Positions 1 to 6,112 of a stretch of DNA of 9,852 nucleotides are shown piece after piece. Under the pieces are notes generated by a model. That model did no database searches. It had not been told where the DNA came from and saw only the letters and a program-made list of their open reading frames with translations. The stretch lies in contig WFTY01000083.1 of NCBI GenBank assembly GCA_015485245.1, positions 1 to 9,852 on the forward strand, in the 5' to 3' direction. How positions within the stretch are numbered: position 1 is the stretch's first letter; each line of letters opens with the position of its first letter. The translations under genes were made by a program, and so were the position numbers. The stretch is from Anaerolineales bacterium. GTDB lineage: Bacteria > Chloroflexota > Anaerolineae > Anaerolineales > UBA11858.

Positions 1-195
1 GAAGCTATTGAATATGCCCGCCGCCTGGCCGCCGAAGAAGGCATCCTGGTGGGCATCTCATCCGGTGCCGCCGTCGTCGCTGCCAAGCGGCTGGCCCAAG
101 ACCCCGCCTACGCAGGAAAAACCATCGTCGTCATCCTGCCGGACTCCGGCGAGCGCTACCTCTCCTCCATCCTGTTTGAAGATATATCAGCGTAG
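1..195 (+). CDS. cysK: Cysteine synthase A, C-terminal 64 residues (partial)
   Basis: This is the end of O-acetylserine sulfhydrylase, the PLP enzyme that makes cysteine from O-acetylserine and sulfide in the cytoplasm. Reading frame 1 is open from the first base and ends at TAG (193-195). The peptide starts EAIEYARRLAAEEGILVGIS, then continues SGAA and later ILPDSGERYLSS, which are CysK landmarks. In characterised CysK the serine of the (S/D)SGERY motif contacts the pyridine nitrogen of PLP. The PLP lysine and the phosphate-binding glycine loop lie upstream, outside the window. The tail stops soon after LFEDISA, slightly shorter than the E. coli protein. CysK is preferred to CysM because of the GERYLS(S/T) ending. 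The gene is cut by the window edge, with no sign that it is broken. Confidence 0.93.
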   Translation, partial: EAIEYARRLAAEEGILVGISSGAAVVAAKRLAQDPAYAGKTIVVILPDSGERYLSSILFEDISA

Positions 196-208
196 CAGCG
201 CAGCAAGA

Positions 209-238
209 AGGAGGGCGGAGGAGATACCTCGCCCTCCT
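209..238. terminator. Hairpin between convergent cysK and HDOD genes
   Basis: AGGAGGGCG (209-217) pairs with CGCCCTCCT (230-238). AGG (219-221) and CCT (227-229) extend the stem past a one-base bulge to a five-base loop. The + strand continues with CTATTTTG, a short T-rich stretch, so this is a plausible rho-independent terminator for cysK. The minus-strand side has no T run, so its effect on the converging HDOD gene is uncertain. Confidence 0.6.
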
Positions 239-1102
239 CTATTTTGCCTGGCGCACCAGAGGTTGAATCAAGGCCCAGGACTCGGCAAACAGAGGCTCCA
301 CATCAGCCATCAGCTCCGGCACCAACTCCTCGCTCAAGCCGGAAATCTCCCACACCAGCGGATCAAACGCCACCACGCTGCCACTGTAGTCCACAGACAT
401 TTCCGCTTTGTTGGCGATGATGTCGGCAAGGTAAATAATGGCCGCATCGAGCCGGGCCTCCCCGCCATTGGCCATATCATGGTGAGAGCCAACCGCATCA
501 CACAGGGCCGGCGGCAGGTTCCAGGCCTTGAGCAACGCATACCCCACGGCCGCGTGATCACAGCCCAGCAGTGTCTGTTCGCATAAATAGAGCGCTTCGC
601 CGCTGAATTCAGCACCTTCCAGCGCTTTTTTCACTAATTCGGGCTCACGCATCAGCAACACCAACAGGCCCACGTCATGCAGCAACCCCGCCACAAACAG
701 ACGTTCACTGTGCAGCACATGACAACGTTTGGCTATCAGGCGGGCCAACGCCCCGACGTAGACGCTATGACGCCAAAAGGTCGCCATATTGATCACATTC
801 GCGGGCACCTGCTCAAACGAACGCACCGCAGACATGGCCAGAACCAGGTAACGCAGCTCCCGTTCACCGATGACGGTGATGGCGCGGGAGATCGTGGAAA
901 TTTGAGAAGGGAAATTAAAGAACGCACTGTTGGAGATGCGCAGCAACTGCGCCGACAGCGCCGTATCCTGCGTAATAACCTTGCCAATCGATGCCGCTGA
1001 GCAGCGCGGGTCATCCACCATTTCGTTGACCCGAACACAGACCTCAGGCAATGAAGCCAGTTTGGTCACCCCTTTTACCAGTTCATGCGGATCGATCGGC
1101 AT
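239..1102 (-). CDS. HDOD-domain signal transduction protein
   Basis: The product is a 287-residue cytoplasmic protein made almost entirely of one HDOD domain, a relative of HD phosphohydrolases. HDOD proteins are usually regulatory and are often tied to chemotaxis, c-di-GMP or other signalling; substrates are mostly unknown. Family hallmarks are the N-terminal LPEVCVRV (18-25), LLRISNSAFF (53-62), FWRHS (109-113), LLHDVG (140-145), a CDHAAVGYALL block (181-191), WNLPP and a later HH pair (207-208). H112, H142-D143, H183, H207/H208 and D226 remain, so some metal binding is possible, but no catalysis should be assumed. I chose the ATG at 1100-1102 because GGGAGGGG lies five bases upstream; the GTG at 1126 and ATG at 1123 would add eight residues but have no comparable ribosome site. 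The gene is divergent from the CheZ-like gene. No fused receiver or EAL domain is present, so it is a stand-alone HDOD. Confidence 0.88.
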   Translation of the reverse strand: MPIDPHELVKGVTKLASLPEVCVRVNEMVDDPRCSAASIGKVITQDTALSAQLLRISNSAFFNFPSQISTISRAITVIGERELRYLVLAMSAVRSFEQVPANVINMATFWRHSVYVGALARLIAKRCHVLHSERLFVAGLLHDVGLLVLLMREPELVKKALEGAEFSGEALYLCEQTLLGCDHAAVGYALLKAWNLPPALCDAVGSHHDMANGGEARLDAAIIYLADIIANKAEMSVDYSGSVVAFDPLVWEISGLSEELVPELMADVEPLFAESWALIQPLVRQAK

Positions 1103-1107
1103 CGCAG

Positions 1108-1115
1108 CCCCTCCC
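1108..1115 (-). promoter_or_regulatory. Ribosome binding site deciding the HDOD start
   Basis: On the minus strand GGGAGGGG lies five bases before the ATG at 1102. This favours that start over the GTG/ATG pair at 1123-1126. Confidence 0.65.
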
Positions 1116-1188
1116 GAGATCATCACTCATCGACTCAAAACCAAGCCCAATCAAACACCCAGTACATTGCCAGCCACCACATGAGCAC

Positions 1189-1215
1189 TAAAGCAAACCG
1201 CTCACAGGACGATGA
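1189..1215 (+). promoter_or_regulatory. Sigma-28 (FliA)-type promoter candidate for the CheZ-like gene
   Basis: TAAAGCAA (1189-1196) and GACGATGA (1208-1215) are separated by exactly 11 bases. The enterobacterial FliA consensus is TAAAGTTT-N11-GCCGATAA, so the first five bases of the -35 and six of eight in the -10 agree at the correct spacing. It lies about 80 bases upstream of the CheZ-like start and points the right way. Assignment is by motif only; a chance match in this region is possible. Confidence 0.5.
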
Positions 1216-1297
1216 AGGTTGTACGCCGACAAGGCAGCGCCTCACCCTTCAGTAAAAAAGTTATCGACTGGAGCAGCGATTGGTTGAGGATTTAGGG

Positions 1298-1849
1298 ATG
1301 CCATACGACACAGGGACAGAGAAAACAGCCATGCAAAACAAAGCACCACTCCCCGACCATGACGAGTGGACCCACCTTGACCTGACCACCACACTGCTGG
1401 AACTGGCCGTGGTGCAAATCAAACACGCCATGGCCGACAACGACGAGTCGATGATGGCACTGGCCGAGGCCCACCAGGCCATCGGCAACAAACTGCAGGC
1501 CATCGCCACCGCCCTGACCGCCGTCAGCGCTGATGCCGACCCCGACGACACCCAGTCCAACATCAACCAGAACCTGGGCCAGATGATCATGGCCTTCCAG
1601 GGCCACGACGTTTTGAACCAGCGCCTTGAGCATGTGTGCGAAACCCTCGAAGGGGTGAAAACCCACATCGCCGAAGAGAGCCTGCGTGACAATCAGCAAG
1701 CCTGGGCAACGATGGTAGACGGCATTGAACAGCGCTACACCATGAAAGACGAGCGCCGCGTATTCAAGACCGTCATGAGAAAAGGGGATGGATCGAACCC
1801 GCCCGCGGCGGACAAGGCCGATGACGACTCAGATATTGAGCTCTTCTAA
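1298..1849 (+). CDS. CheZ-like chemotaxis-associated helical protein, function unproven
   Basis: The product is an acidic, mostly alpha-helical protein of 183 residues with no signal peptide or membrane segment. I do not recognise a named gene. Residues 94-113 (GQMIMAFQGHDVLNQRLEHV) are the most family-like stretch. They contain D104-x3-Q108; CheZ uses Asp and Gln at the same spacing (QDFQDLTGQ, D143/Q147 in E. coli) to dephosphorylate CheY-P. After a second helical part with YTMKDERR (147-154) comes a polar Gly/Pro/Ala linker and an acidic end, DDDSDIELF. That resembles the flexible linker and CheY-binding tail of CheZ (E. coli ends DSLGF). Length is a little under the 214 residues of E. coli CheZ. 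The ATG at 1298 is preferred, with TTGAGGA upstream; a TTG at 1280 and an ATG at 1331 are alternatives. A sigma-28-like promoter lies upstream. It could instead be an uncharacterised chemotaxis adaptor. The gene itself is secure; the phosphatase role is inference. Confidence 0.75.
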   Translation: MPYDTGTEKTAMQNKAPLPDHDEWTHLDLTTTLLELAVVQIKHAMADNDESMMALAEAHQAIGNKLQAIATALTAVSADADPDDTQSNINQNLGQMIMAFQGHDVLNQRLEHVCETLEGVKTHIAEESLRDNQQAWATMVDGIEQRYTMKDERRVFKTVMRKGDGSNPPAADKADDDSDIELF

Positions 1850-1912
1850 CAGGTTACTGGCACTCTTTTTCGAGTGAGCACGAAGCAGGCAGGACAGAAG
1901 CAACCGGGCATA

Positions 1913-2194
1913 TCAGGGCGGGCTAAGCAACGCATCCAGCTCGCCGCGATGCTCCAGCATCAGCAGCTCCTGACACCCCCCGATGTGTTGATCATTGATA
2001 AAAATCTGAGGTAACGAACTGGCTCCCCCGGCCCGCTCGGTCATTGCCGCCCGTGCCGCACTGTCGCCATCGATGGGGTATTCAATAAACTCGATGCCCT
2101 TGGTTTCGAGGAACATCTTTGCCCGCAGGCAAAAACCACAATAGCGCCATGTATAAATTTCCACTTTTGCAGTGGTTGAAGAGTGTGCAGTCAT
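1913..2194 (-). CDS. Glutaredoxin (GrxC-like) with a CGFC active site
   Basis: This 93-residue protein has a single thioredoxin-fold domain that would reduce disulfides or glutathionylated proteins using glutathione in the cytoplasm. The strand-turn motif VEIYTWRYCGFCLRAK (11-26) carries the redox pair C19/C22. The cis-proline loop SLPQIFIN (60-67) with P62 and the glutathione-binding IGGCQEL (71-77) follow, as in GrxC, whose length it matches. The active site is CGFC rather than the dithiol CPYC: it has the Gly-Phe of monothiol CGFS glutaredoxins but keeps the second cysteine. C74 after the GG pair is a further cysteine, common in GrxC. The ribosome site is weak. It is convergent with the CheZ-like gene and divergent from the HD-GYP gene. 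The fold is near certain; its partner proteins cannot be read here. Confidence 0.92.
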   Translation of the reverse strand: MTAHSSTTAKVEIYTWRYCGFCLRAKMFLETKGIEFIEYPIDGDSAARAAMTERAGGASSLPQIFINDQHIGGCQELLMLEHRGELDALLSPP

Positions 2195-2320
2195 AACCCG
2201 GCGGATCTACGCAATGAAATGGCCGCCCTGTATAGCAACATCACCCAACAAAGTCCAGAACACCTCCCGGTGCGACACGGCCGCGCCCAAGTCATCGATA
2301 TAACCGATCTTTTTTAGGGG

Positions 2321-2347
2321 TAATGTGAGCGGCATTTTGTCCGATAG
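2321..2347 (+). promoter_or_regulatory. Sigma-28-like promoter candidate for the HD-GYP gene
   Basis: TAATGTGA (2321-2328) and TCCGATAG (2340-2347) are 11 bases apart. Against TAAAGTTT-N11-GCCGATAA this is five of eight in the -35 and six of eight in the -10. It lies about 50 bases before the HD-GYP start. Weaker than the site at 1189-1215, but the recurrence next to a second motility-type gene supports it. Confidence 0.35.
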
Positions 2348-2397
2348 CTTGGTAGCCAAAGTCATTCGTGAAGTATTAGCAGGTTTATTCACAGCCG

Positions 2398-4026
2398 ATG
2401 TCAGACCCCAACCACCTCAGCCAGCACATCAGCCATCTCATCGAGATCGGCCTGGCGCTCTCATCAGAAAAGAACTCCCACGTCCTGCTCGATCGTATCG
2501 TCGAAAGCGCCCAGGTACTAACCAAGGCCAACGGCGGTACCCTCTATCTCGTGCGCGACAACAGCCTCCACTTTGCCGTGATGCGCACCAACTCGCTCAG
2601 GGCCGGAGGCCAGGCGCAGGAAGAGCCCTCACCGCCGCCGATCCCGCTCTACCTCGAAGATGAGGTGCCCAACACAAACACCGTGGCCACCTGCGCGGCG
2701 GTAAGTGGCGTAACCCTGAATATCGACGATATGAGCGGCATGCCGGAGTTCGACTTCTCAGGCGCGCTCAAGTACGAGCGGGCCAGCGGCGAGCACTCAA
2801 AGTCCTTCCTCGCCATTCCGCTGACCAATCATGAGAACGATGTCATCGGCGTGTTGCAGCTGATTAACGCCCAGCACCCGGAAACGGGCGAAGTCATCCC
2901 CTTTTCCGGCGAAGCGCAGCGGTTGGCTGAATCCCTCGCCTCCCAGGCCGCCATCTCGCTGACAAACCAGCAGCTGTTGTTCGACCTGCGCAACCTGCTG
3001 GAGAAGTTCATTGGCGTCATCGCCGATGCCATCGACGAAAAATCCCCCTACACCGGCAGCCACTGCCGCCGGGTGCCCGAAATCGCCATGCTGCTGGCCG
3101 ACGCCGTCAACGCCACGCAAAAGGGCCGGCACCGTGATACCCGCTTCAACGACGATGAGCTGTACGAAATCAAGATCGCCGCCATGCTGCACGACTACGG
3201 CAAAATCACCACCCCCGTGCACGTCGTCGACAAGGCGACCAAGCTGGAAGCCATCTTCGACCGCATCCACCTCATCGAGGGCCGCTTTGAAATTCTCAAA
3301 CGTGATCTGGAAATTGCGCTGCTCAAACAGCGCCTGGCCGAGCGGGGCGAGGTAGACGTTGACGTGCGCCACTGCCACCAGTTTCAGGCGCAGCTGGCCC
3401 GGCTCGATGACGATTTTGCCTTCCTGAAAAAATGCAATCTGGGCAGTGAGTTTATGTCGGAGCAGGACCGCCAGCGGGTGGCGCAGATCAGCCAGCTCAC
3501 CTGGCAGAACCACCGCGGCAAAACGCAGCCCATGCTGGATGAGAACGAACACTACAACCTCACCATCGCCAAGGGCACGCTGACACAGGAAGAGCGGACC
3601 GAAATCAACGCCCACGTCCTCACCACCATCCGCATGCTCGAAGCGCTGCCCTTTCCCAAGAACCTGCGCAACGTGCCGGAGATCGCCGGTGGCCACCACG
3701 AACGCATCGACGGCAACGGCTACCCCAAAGGGCTCACCGGCGAACAGATGTCAGTGCAGGCACGCCTCATGTGCATCGCCGATATTTTTGAAGCACTCAC
3801 CGCCACCGACCGCCCCTACAAAAAGGCGATGTCGCTCTCGCAGACACTGACCATTCTTGGCAACATGGCGCTGGAGGGGCACATCGACCCCGACCTGTTC
3901 GCGGTCTTTGTGGAGGAAGGTGTCTACCTGCGCTACGCCGAACGTTTTCTCGCCCCGGAGCAGATCGACGACGTTGACTTGAGCAGCCTGCCCGGCCTCG
4001 CCAATCTGCGCCACACCGGCACTTGA
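2398..4026 (+). CDS. GAF/HD-GYP protein, predicted c-di-GMP phosphodiesterase with an insertion in the catalytic domain
   Basis: This 542-residue cytoplasmic protein has an N-terminal GAF sensor domain (about 10-195), recognisable by FLAIPLTNHENDVIGVLQLI (137-156). A helical connector leads into an HD-GYP domain (about 200-515), the class that hydrolyses c-di-GMP. Catalytic marks are all present: HDYGK (H265, D266, K269), H406, HHERIDGNGYPKG (433-445, with HHE, D438 and GYP) and D462 in IADIFEALTATDRPYK. A standard HD-GYP runs almost directly from HDxGK to LTxEE. Here about 110 residues (281-392) intervene, charged and helical with few prolines, probably a coiled-coil hairpin. I recall similar GAF-HD proteins, so it is probably a known but little-studied subfamily. 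The ligand of the GAF domain is unknown. The start ATG has only a weak ribosome site (AGCAGG, 14 bases away). A sigma-28-like motif lies upstream, which would tie it to motility. Confidence 0.9.
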   Translation: MSDPNHLSQHISHLIEIGLALSSEKNSHVLLDRIVESAQVLTKANGGTLYLVRDNSLHFAVMRTNSLRAGGQAQEEPSPPPIPLYLEDEVPNTNTVATCAAVSGVTLNIDDMSGMPEFDFSGALKYERASGEHSKSFLAIPLTNHENDVIGVLQLINAQHPETGEVIPFSGEAQRLAESLASQAAISLTNQQLLFDLRNLLEKFIGVIADAIDEKSPYTGSHCRRVPEIAMLLADAVNATQKGRHRDTRFNDDELYEIKIAAMLHDYGKITTPVHVVDKATKLEAIFDRIHLIEGRFEILKRDLEIALLKQRLAERGEVDVDVRHCHQFQAQLARLDDDFAFLKKCNLGSEFMSEQDRQRVAQISQLTWQNHRGKTQPMLDENEHYNLTIAKGTLTQEERTEINAHVLTTIRMLEALPFPKNLRNVPEIAGGHHERIDGNGYPKGLTGEQMSVQARLMCIADIFEALTATDRPYKKAMSLSQTLTILGNMALEGHIDPDLFAVFVEEGVYLRYAERFLAPEQIDDVDLSSLPGLANLRHTGT

Positions 4027-4040
4027 GACACCGCCCGCCC

Positions 4041-4070
4041 AGCCCGGATTATTCATGAACAATCCGGGCT
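4041..4070. terminator. 30-base near-perfect palindrome between convergent genes
   Basis: AGCCCGGATT (4041-4050) pairs perfectly with AATCCGGGCT (4061-4070), and inside it TTCATGAA (4052-4059) is itself palindromic. The only mismatch is A4051/C4060. It lies just after the HD-GYP stop and overlaps the srkA stop codon on the other strand, the expected place for a shared bidirectional terminator. Neither side has a T run, so intrinsic termination would be weak; it may protect 3' ends or bind a protein instead. Confidence 0.55.
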
Positions 4071-5055
4071 AGACCGGCAACGGCGGCTCATCCAGCGCCG
4101 CCATCTGCTCTCTCAGCGTCAGAATCTGCTCCTCCCAGTAACGCGGTCCGCTGAACCAGGGGAATGCAATGGGAAAAGCAGGGTCGTGCCAGCGTCGCGC
4201 CAGCCAGGCCGAGTAGTGCAACAGCCGCAAGGCACGCAGCGCCTCGATGATGTGCAGCTCGACGTAGTCGAAATCAGCAAACTGCTGATAGCCCCGCAAC
4301 ACCGCACTGAGCTGGCGCGCCATCGATTCGCGATCACCCGACAGCAACATCCACAGATCCTGCACCGCCGGCCCCATGCGGCTGTCATCAAAATCGACAA
4401 AATGGGGGCCATCATCGGTCCAGAGAATATTGCCTCGGTGGCAATCCCCATGCAGGCGAATGTTGCGCAGCGTTCCGCACGACTCAAAGCGCATGGCCAC
4501 CCGCTTGAGCACATCTTCGGCCACACTGCGATAAGCCACCTCCAGCTCGGCGGGAATACAGCGCTGGTCGACCAGAAACTGGTAGGGCTCATAACCAAAG
4601 GTCTCGATATCGAGACAGGGGCGATGCTCGTAGGGCTGACGGGCACCCAGCAGATGCATGCGGCCAAGAAAGCGCCCCATCCACTCCAGATCCCGATCCG
4701 ACTCCAGATCCGGCCCCCGCCCGCCACGGCGCGGATAGAGCGAAAAACGAAACCCCTCGTACTCATGCAGGGTGTTGCCCGCCTCATCGCGCAGAGGCGG
4801 CACCACGGGGATCTCCTGCTCGGCCAAGGCCAGGGTAAAGGCGTGGTCTTCCAGAATCGCCGCATCGCTCCAGCGCTGGGGACGGTAGAATTTGACGATC
4901 AGCGGCTGCGCCTCCTCAATCCCCACCTGGTAGACCCGGTTCTCGTAGCTATTGAGCGCCAGCTGCCGGCCATCACACAGATAACCCTGGCTCTCGACGG
5001 CCGCCAGTATCCGCTCCGGCGACAAACCCTCGTAGGGTGGTTTTAACTCAGACAT
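4069..5055 (-). CDS. srkA: Stress response Ser/Thr kinase SrkA (YihE/RdoA family)
   Basis: The 328-residue protein matches the usual SrkA length and has an aminoglycoside-phosphotransferase-like kinase fold. In E. coli SrkA is a cytoplasmic protein kinase of the Cpx response that limits death under stress. Recognisable parts are NSYENRVYQVG (35-45) near the nucleotide-binding lobe, VKFYRPQRW (54-62) with the probable ATP-binding K55, the catalytic loop LHGDCHRGNILW (201-212; D204, N209) and the metal-binding FVDFDD (219-224; D221) leading into GPAVQDLWMLL. All key residues are intact. It follows arsC by 14 bases on the same strand, so the two are probably co-transcribed; the arsC TAA overlaps the TAAAGG that could serve as its ribosome site. 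In E. coli its neighbour is dsbA instead. Confidence 0.94.
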   Translation of the reverse strand: MSELKPPYEGLSPERILAAVESQGYLCDGRQLALNSYENRVYQVGIEEAQPLIVKFYRPQRWSDAAILEDHAFTLALAEQEIPVVPPLRDEAGNTLHEYEGFRFSLYPRRGGRGPDLESDRDLEWMGRFLGRMHLLGARQPYEHRPCLDIETFGYEPYQFLVDQRCIPAELEVAYRSVAEDVLKRVAMRFESCGTLRNIRLHGDCHRGNILWTDDGPHFVDFDDSRMGPAVQDLWMLLSGDRESMARQLSAVLRGYQQFADFDYVELHIIEALRALRLLHYSAWLARRWHDPAFPIAFPWFSGPRYWEEQILTLREQMAALDEPPLPV

Positions 5056-5069
5056 GACAGTGAAGGCCT

Positions 5070-5417
5070 TTAGATAATGGTAAGCACGTTCTCAGGCGGC
5101 CGCCCCAGCGCCGCCTTGCCGTTGGCCAGCACAATGGGACGCTCGATCAGTTTCGGGTGGTCAACCATCGCCTGCACCAGCTGCGCTTCGGCCAGTGACT
5201 CATGCGCCAGATTCAGCTCGGTGTAGAGCGCTTCTTTACGGCGCATCAGCTGCCGCGCCGACAGGCCCAACAGCGACAGAATAGCCTGCAACTCGGTTGC
5301 CGAAGGCGGTGTCTTGAGATACTCCACCACCTCGGGTTCGATTCCCTGCGCCTGCAACAGCGCCAGCGTTTGGCGTGACTTGGAACAGCGGGGATTGTGG
5401 TAGATGACAACACTCAT
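5070..5417 (-). CDS. ArsC-family thiol reductase (YfgD-like arsenate reductase)
   Basis: The 115-residue protein belongs to the glutaredoxin-coupled ArsC family, which reduces arsenate to arsenite in the characterised members. It begins MSVVIYHNPRCSKSRQTLAL with catalytic C11. The arginines that hold arsenate in plasmid R773 ArsC (R60, R94, R107) have counterparts at R59, ERPIV R93 and GRPPE R106. The ending GRPPENVL resembles chromosomal YfgD more than plasmid ArsC, so a broader thiol-redox role is possible. No arsB, arsH or arsR is next to it. The frame opens further to 5468, but AAAGGAG lies eight bases before the ATG at 5417, and the extra 17 residues are not family-like. It heads a likely two-gene unit with srkA. 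Confidence 0.88.
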   Translation of the reverse strand: MSVVIYHNPRCSKSRQTLALLQAQGIEPEVVEYLKTPPSATELQAILSLLGLSARQLMRRKEALYTELNLAHESLAEAQLVQAMVDHPKLIERPIVLANGKAALGRPPENVLTII

Positions 5418-5425
5418 GGCATTCG

Positions 5426-5432
5426 CTCCTTT
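5426..5432 (-). promoter_or_regulatory. Ribosome binding site deciding the arsC start
   Basis: AAAGGAG on the minus strand lies eight bases before the ATG at 5417. It supports that start over the longer frame opening at 5468. Confidence 0.7.
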
Positions 5433-5538
5433 CGGGATATCAGCAGGGGGGCGAGAGTATACCCGCAAAGCCGGCCGAGGAAGGTGACGTCAAATCGTTT
5501 CCACGCAAAATGCACTGTAGAGCCCCCCGCCGAGTTTC

Positions 5539-5544
5539 TATAGA
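5539..5544 (+). promoter_or_regulatory. Possible -10 box just before apaG
   Basis: TATAGA resembles the -10 consensus and ends eight bases before the apaG ATG, which would put the transcript start at or next to the start codon. The -35 region is poor. Low confidence. Confidence 0.25.
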
Positions 5545-5552
5545 CTGGGGCC

Positions 5553-5936
5553 ATGAAACCAGATCAACACCACCACATTGAGGTCAATGCCGAAGCGACC
5601 TACCTGCCAACACAGTCGCTCCCGCAGCACGACCGCTACGTCTTCTCCTACACCATTACCCTGCACAACACCGGCACAACAGGTGTCAAACTTCAGAGCC
5701 GCCACTGGATTATCACCAACGCCAACGGCGACGTTGAAGAGGTGCACGGCGAAGGGGTCATCGGCAAAAAACCCCACCTGCAACCCGGTGAGCGCTTTAC
5801 CTACACCAGCGGCGCGGTGCTGGCGACACCTGTCGCCTCCATGCACGGTTACTACGACATGGTCGCCGACAATGGCGACACATTCCGGGCCCCCATCGCG
5901 CCCTTTACCCTGGCCATCCCTGGCTGCCTGCACTGA
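5553..5936 (+). CDS. apaG: ApaG domain protein
   Basis: The 127-residue protein matches the family length and is a single immunoglobulin/fibronectin-like beta domain. Its biochemical role is unsettled; mutants were linked to cobalt resistance and magnesium efflux (corD), and the domain recurs in eukaryotic F-box proteins. Landmarks are GEGVIG (66-71), the conserved GxGxxG motif, then LQPGERFTYTSGAVLATP (76-93), MHGYYDM (97-103) and the terminal FTLAIPGCLH. In enterobacteria it lies with ksgA and apaH; here it stands alone, divergent from arsC and upstream of the globin gene. There is no proper Shine-Dalgarno sequence before the ATG, only GGGG two bases upstream, and TATAGA lies very close to it. 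Confidence 0.95.
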   Translation: MKPDQHHHIEVNAEATYLPTQSLPQHDRYVFSYTITLHNTGTTGVKLQSRHWIITNANGDVEEVHGEGVIGKKPHLQPGERFTYTSGAVLATPVASMHGYYDMVADNGDTFRAPIAPFTLAIPGCLH

Positions 5937-5999
5937 CCCCCCTGCACTCCCCGTTTCGGCCCTGCCTCAACCGTAGCCAATCAGCGACAGCCCGATTTT

Positions 6000-6057
6000 T
6001 TGACTCAATACGTGTTGACACGGATAGACCGTCACAATACCTTAGCATTTGAGTCAG
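6000..6057 (+). promoter_or_regulatory. Candidate promoter and paired operator-like sites before the globin operon
   Basis: TTGACA (6015-6020) is a perfect -35 match, followed 17 bases later by TACCTT (6038-6043), a weak -10. Two short palindromic elements flank them: TTGACTCAA (6000-6008) and TTGAGTCAG (6049-6057). TGACTCAA and TTGAGTCA are exact inverted copies. The placement around a promoter suggests a regulator binding site, though nine-base elements can arise by chance. The remaining leader to the globin ATG is about 55 bases. Confidence 0.4.
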
Positions 6058-6112
6058 ATAATAAGAGACAGGGAGCGCGGCAGCGCGTGTCCACAATTCA
6101 AGGGTAGGAAAC

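Noticed and set aside
8..586. Open frame of 192 codons on the + strand over the cysK end
   Set aside because: It is out of frame with clear CysK sequence, then antisense to the HDOD gene, and is low-complexity.
1261..1287. Second sigma-28-like -10 (GTCGATAA on the minus strand) that might serve the HDOD gene
   Set aside because: The -10 matches seven of eight, but the -35 at N11 matches only about three of eight and it lies 160 bases from the gene.
1861..1876. Short hairpin CACTC-TTTTTC-GAGTG between the CheZ-like gene and the glutaredoxin
   Set aside because: Only five pairs with the T run in the loop and none after the stem; not a convincing terminator.
2207..2392. Small minus-strand frame of 61 codons between the glutaredoxin and HD-GYP genes
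   Set aside because: It starts at GTG with no ribosome site, has no recognisable domain, and overlaps the likely HD-GYP promoter.
2797..3699. Open frame of 300 codons on the minus strand inside the HD-GYP gene
   Set aside because: It is antisense to intact HD-GYP motifs and shows no recognisable domain.
4186..5046. Open frame of 286 codons on the + strand inside srkA
   Set aside because: It is antisense to a full-length kinase with all catalytic motifs and has no domain-like content.
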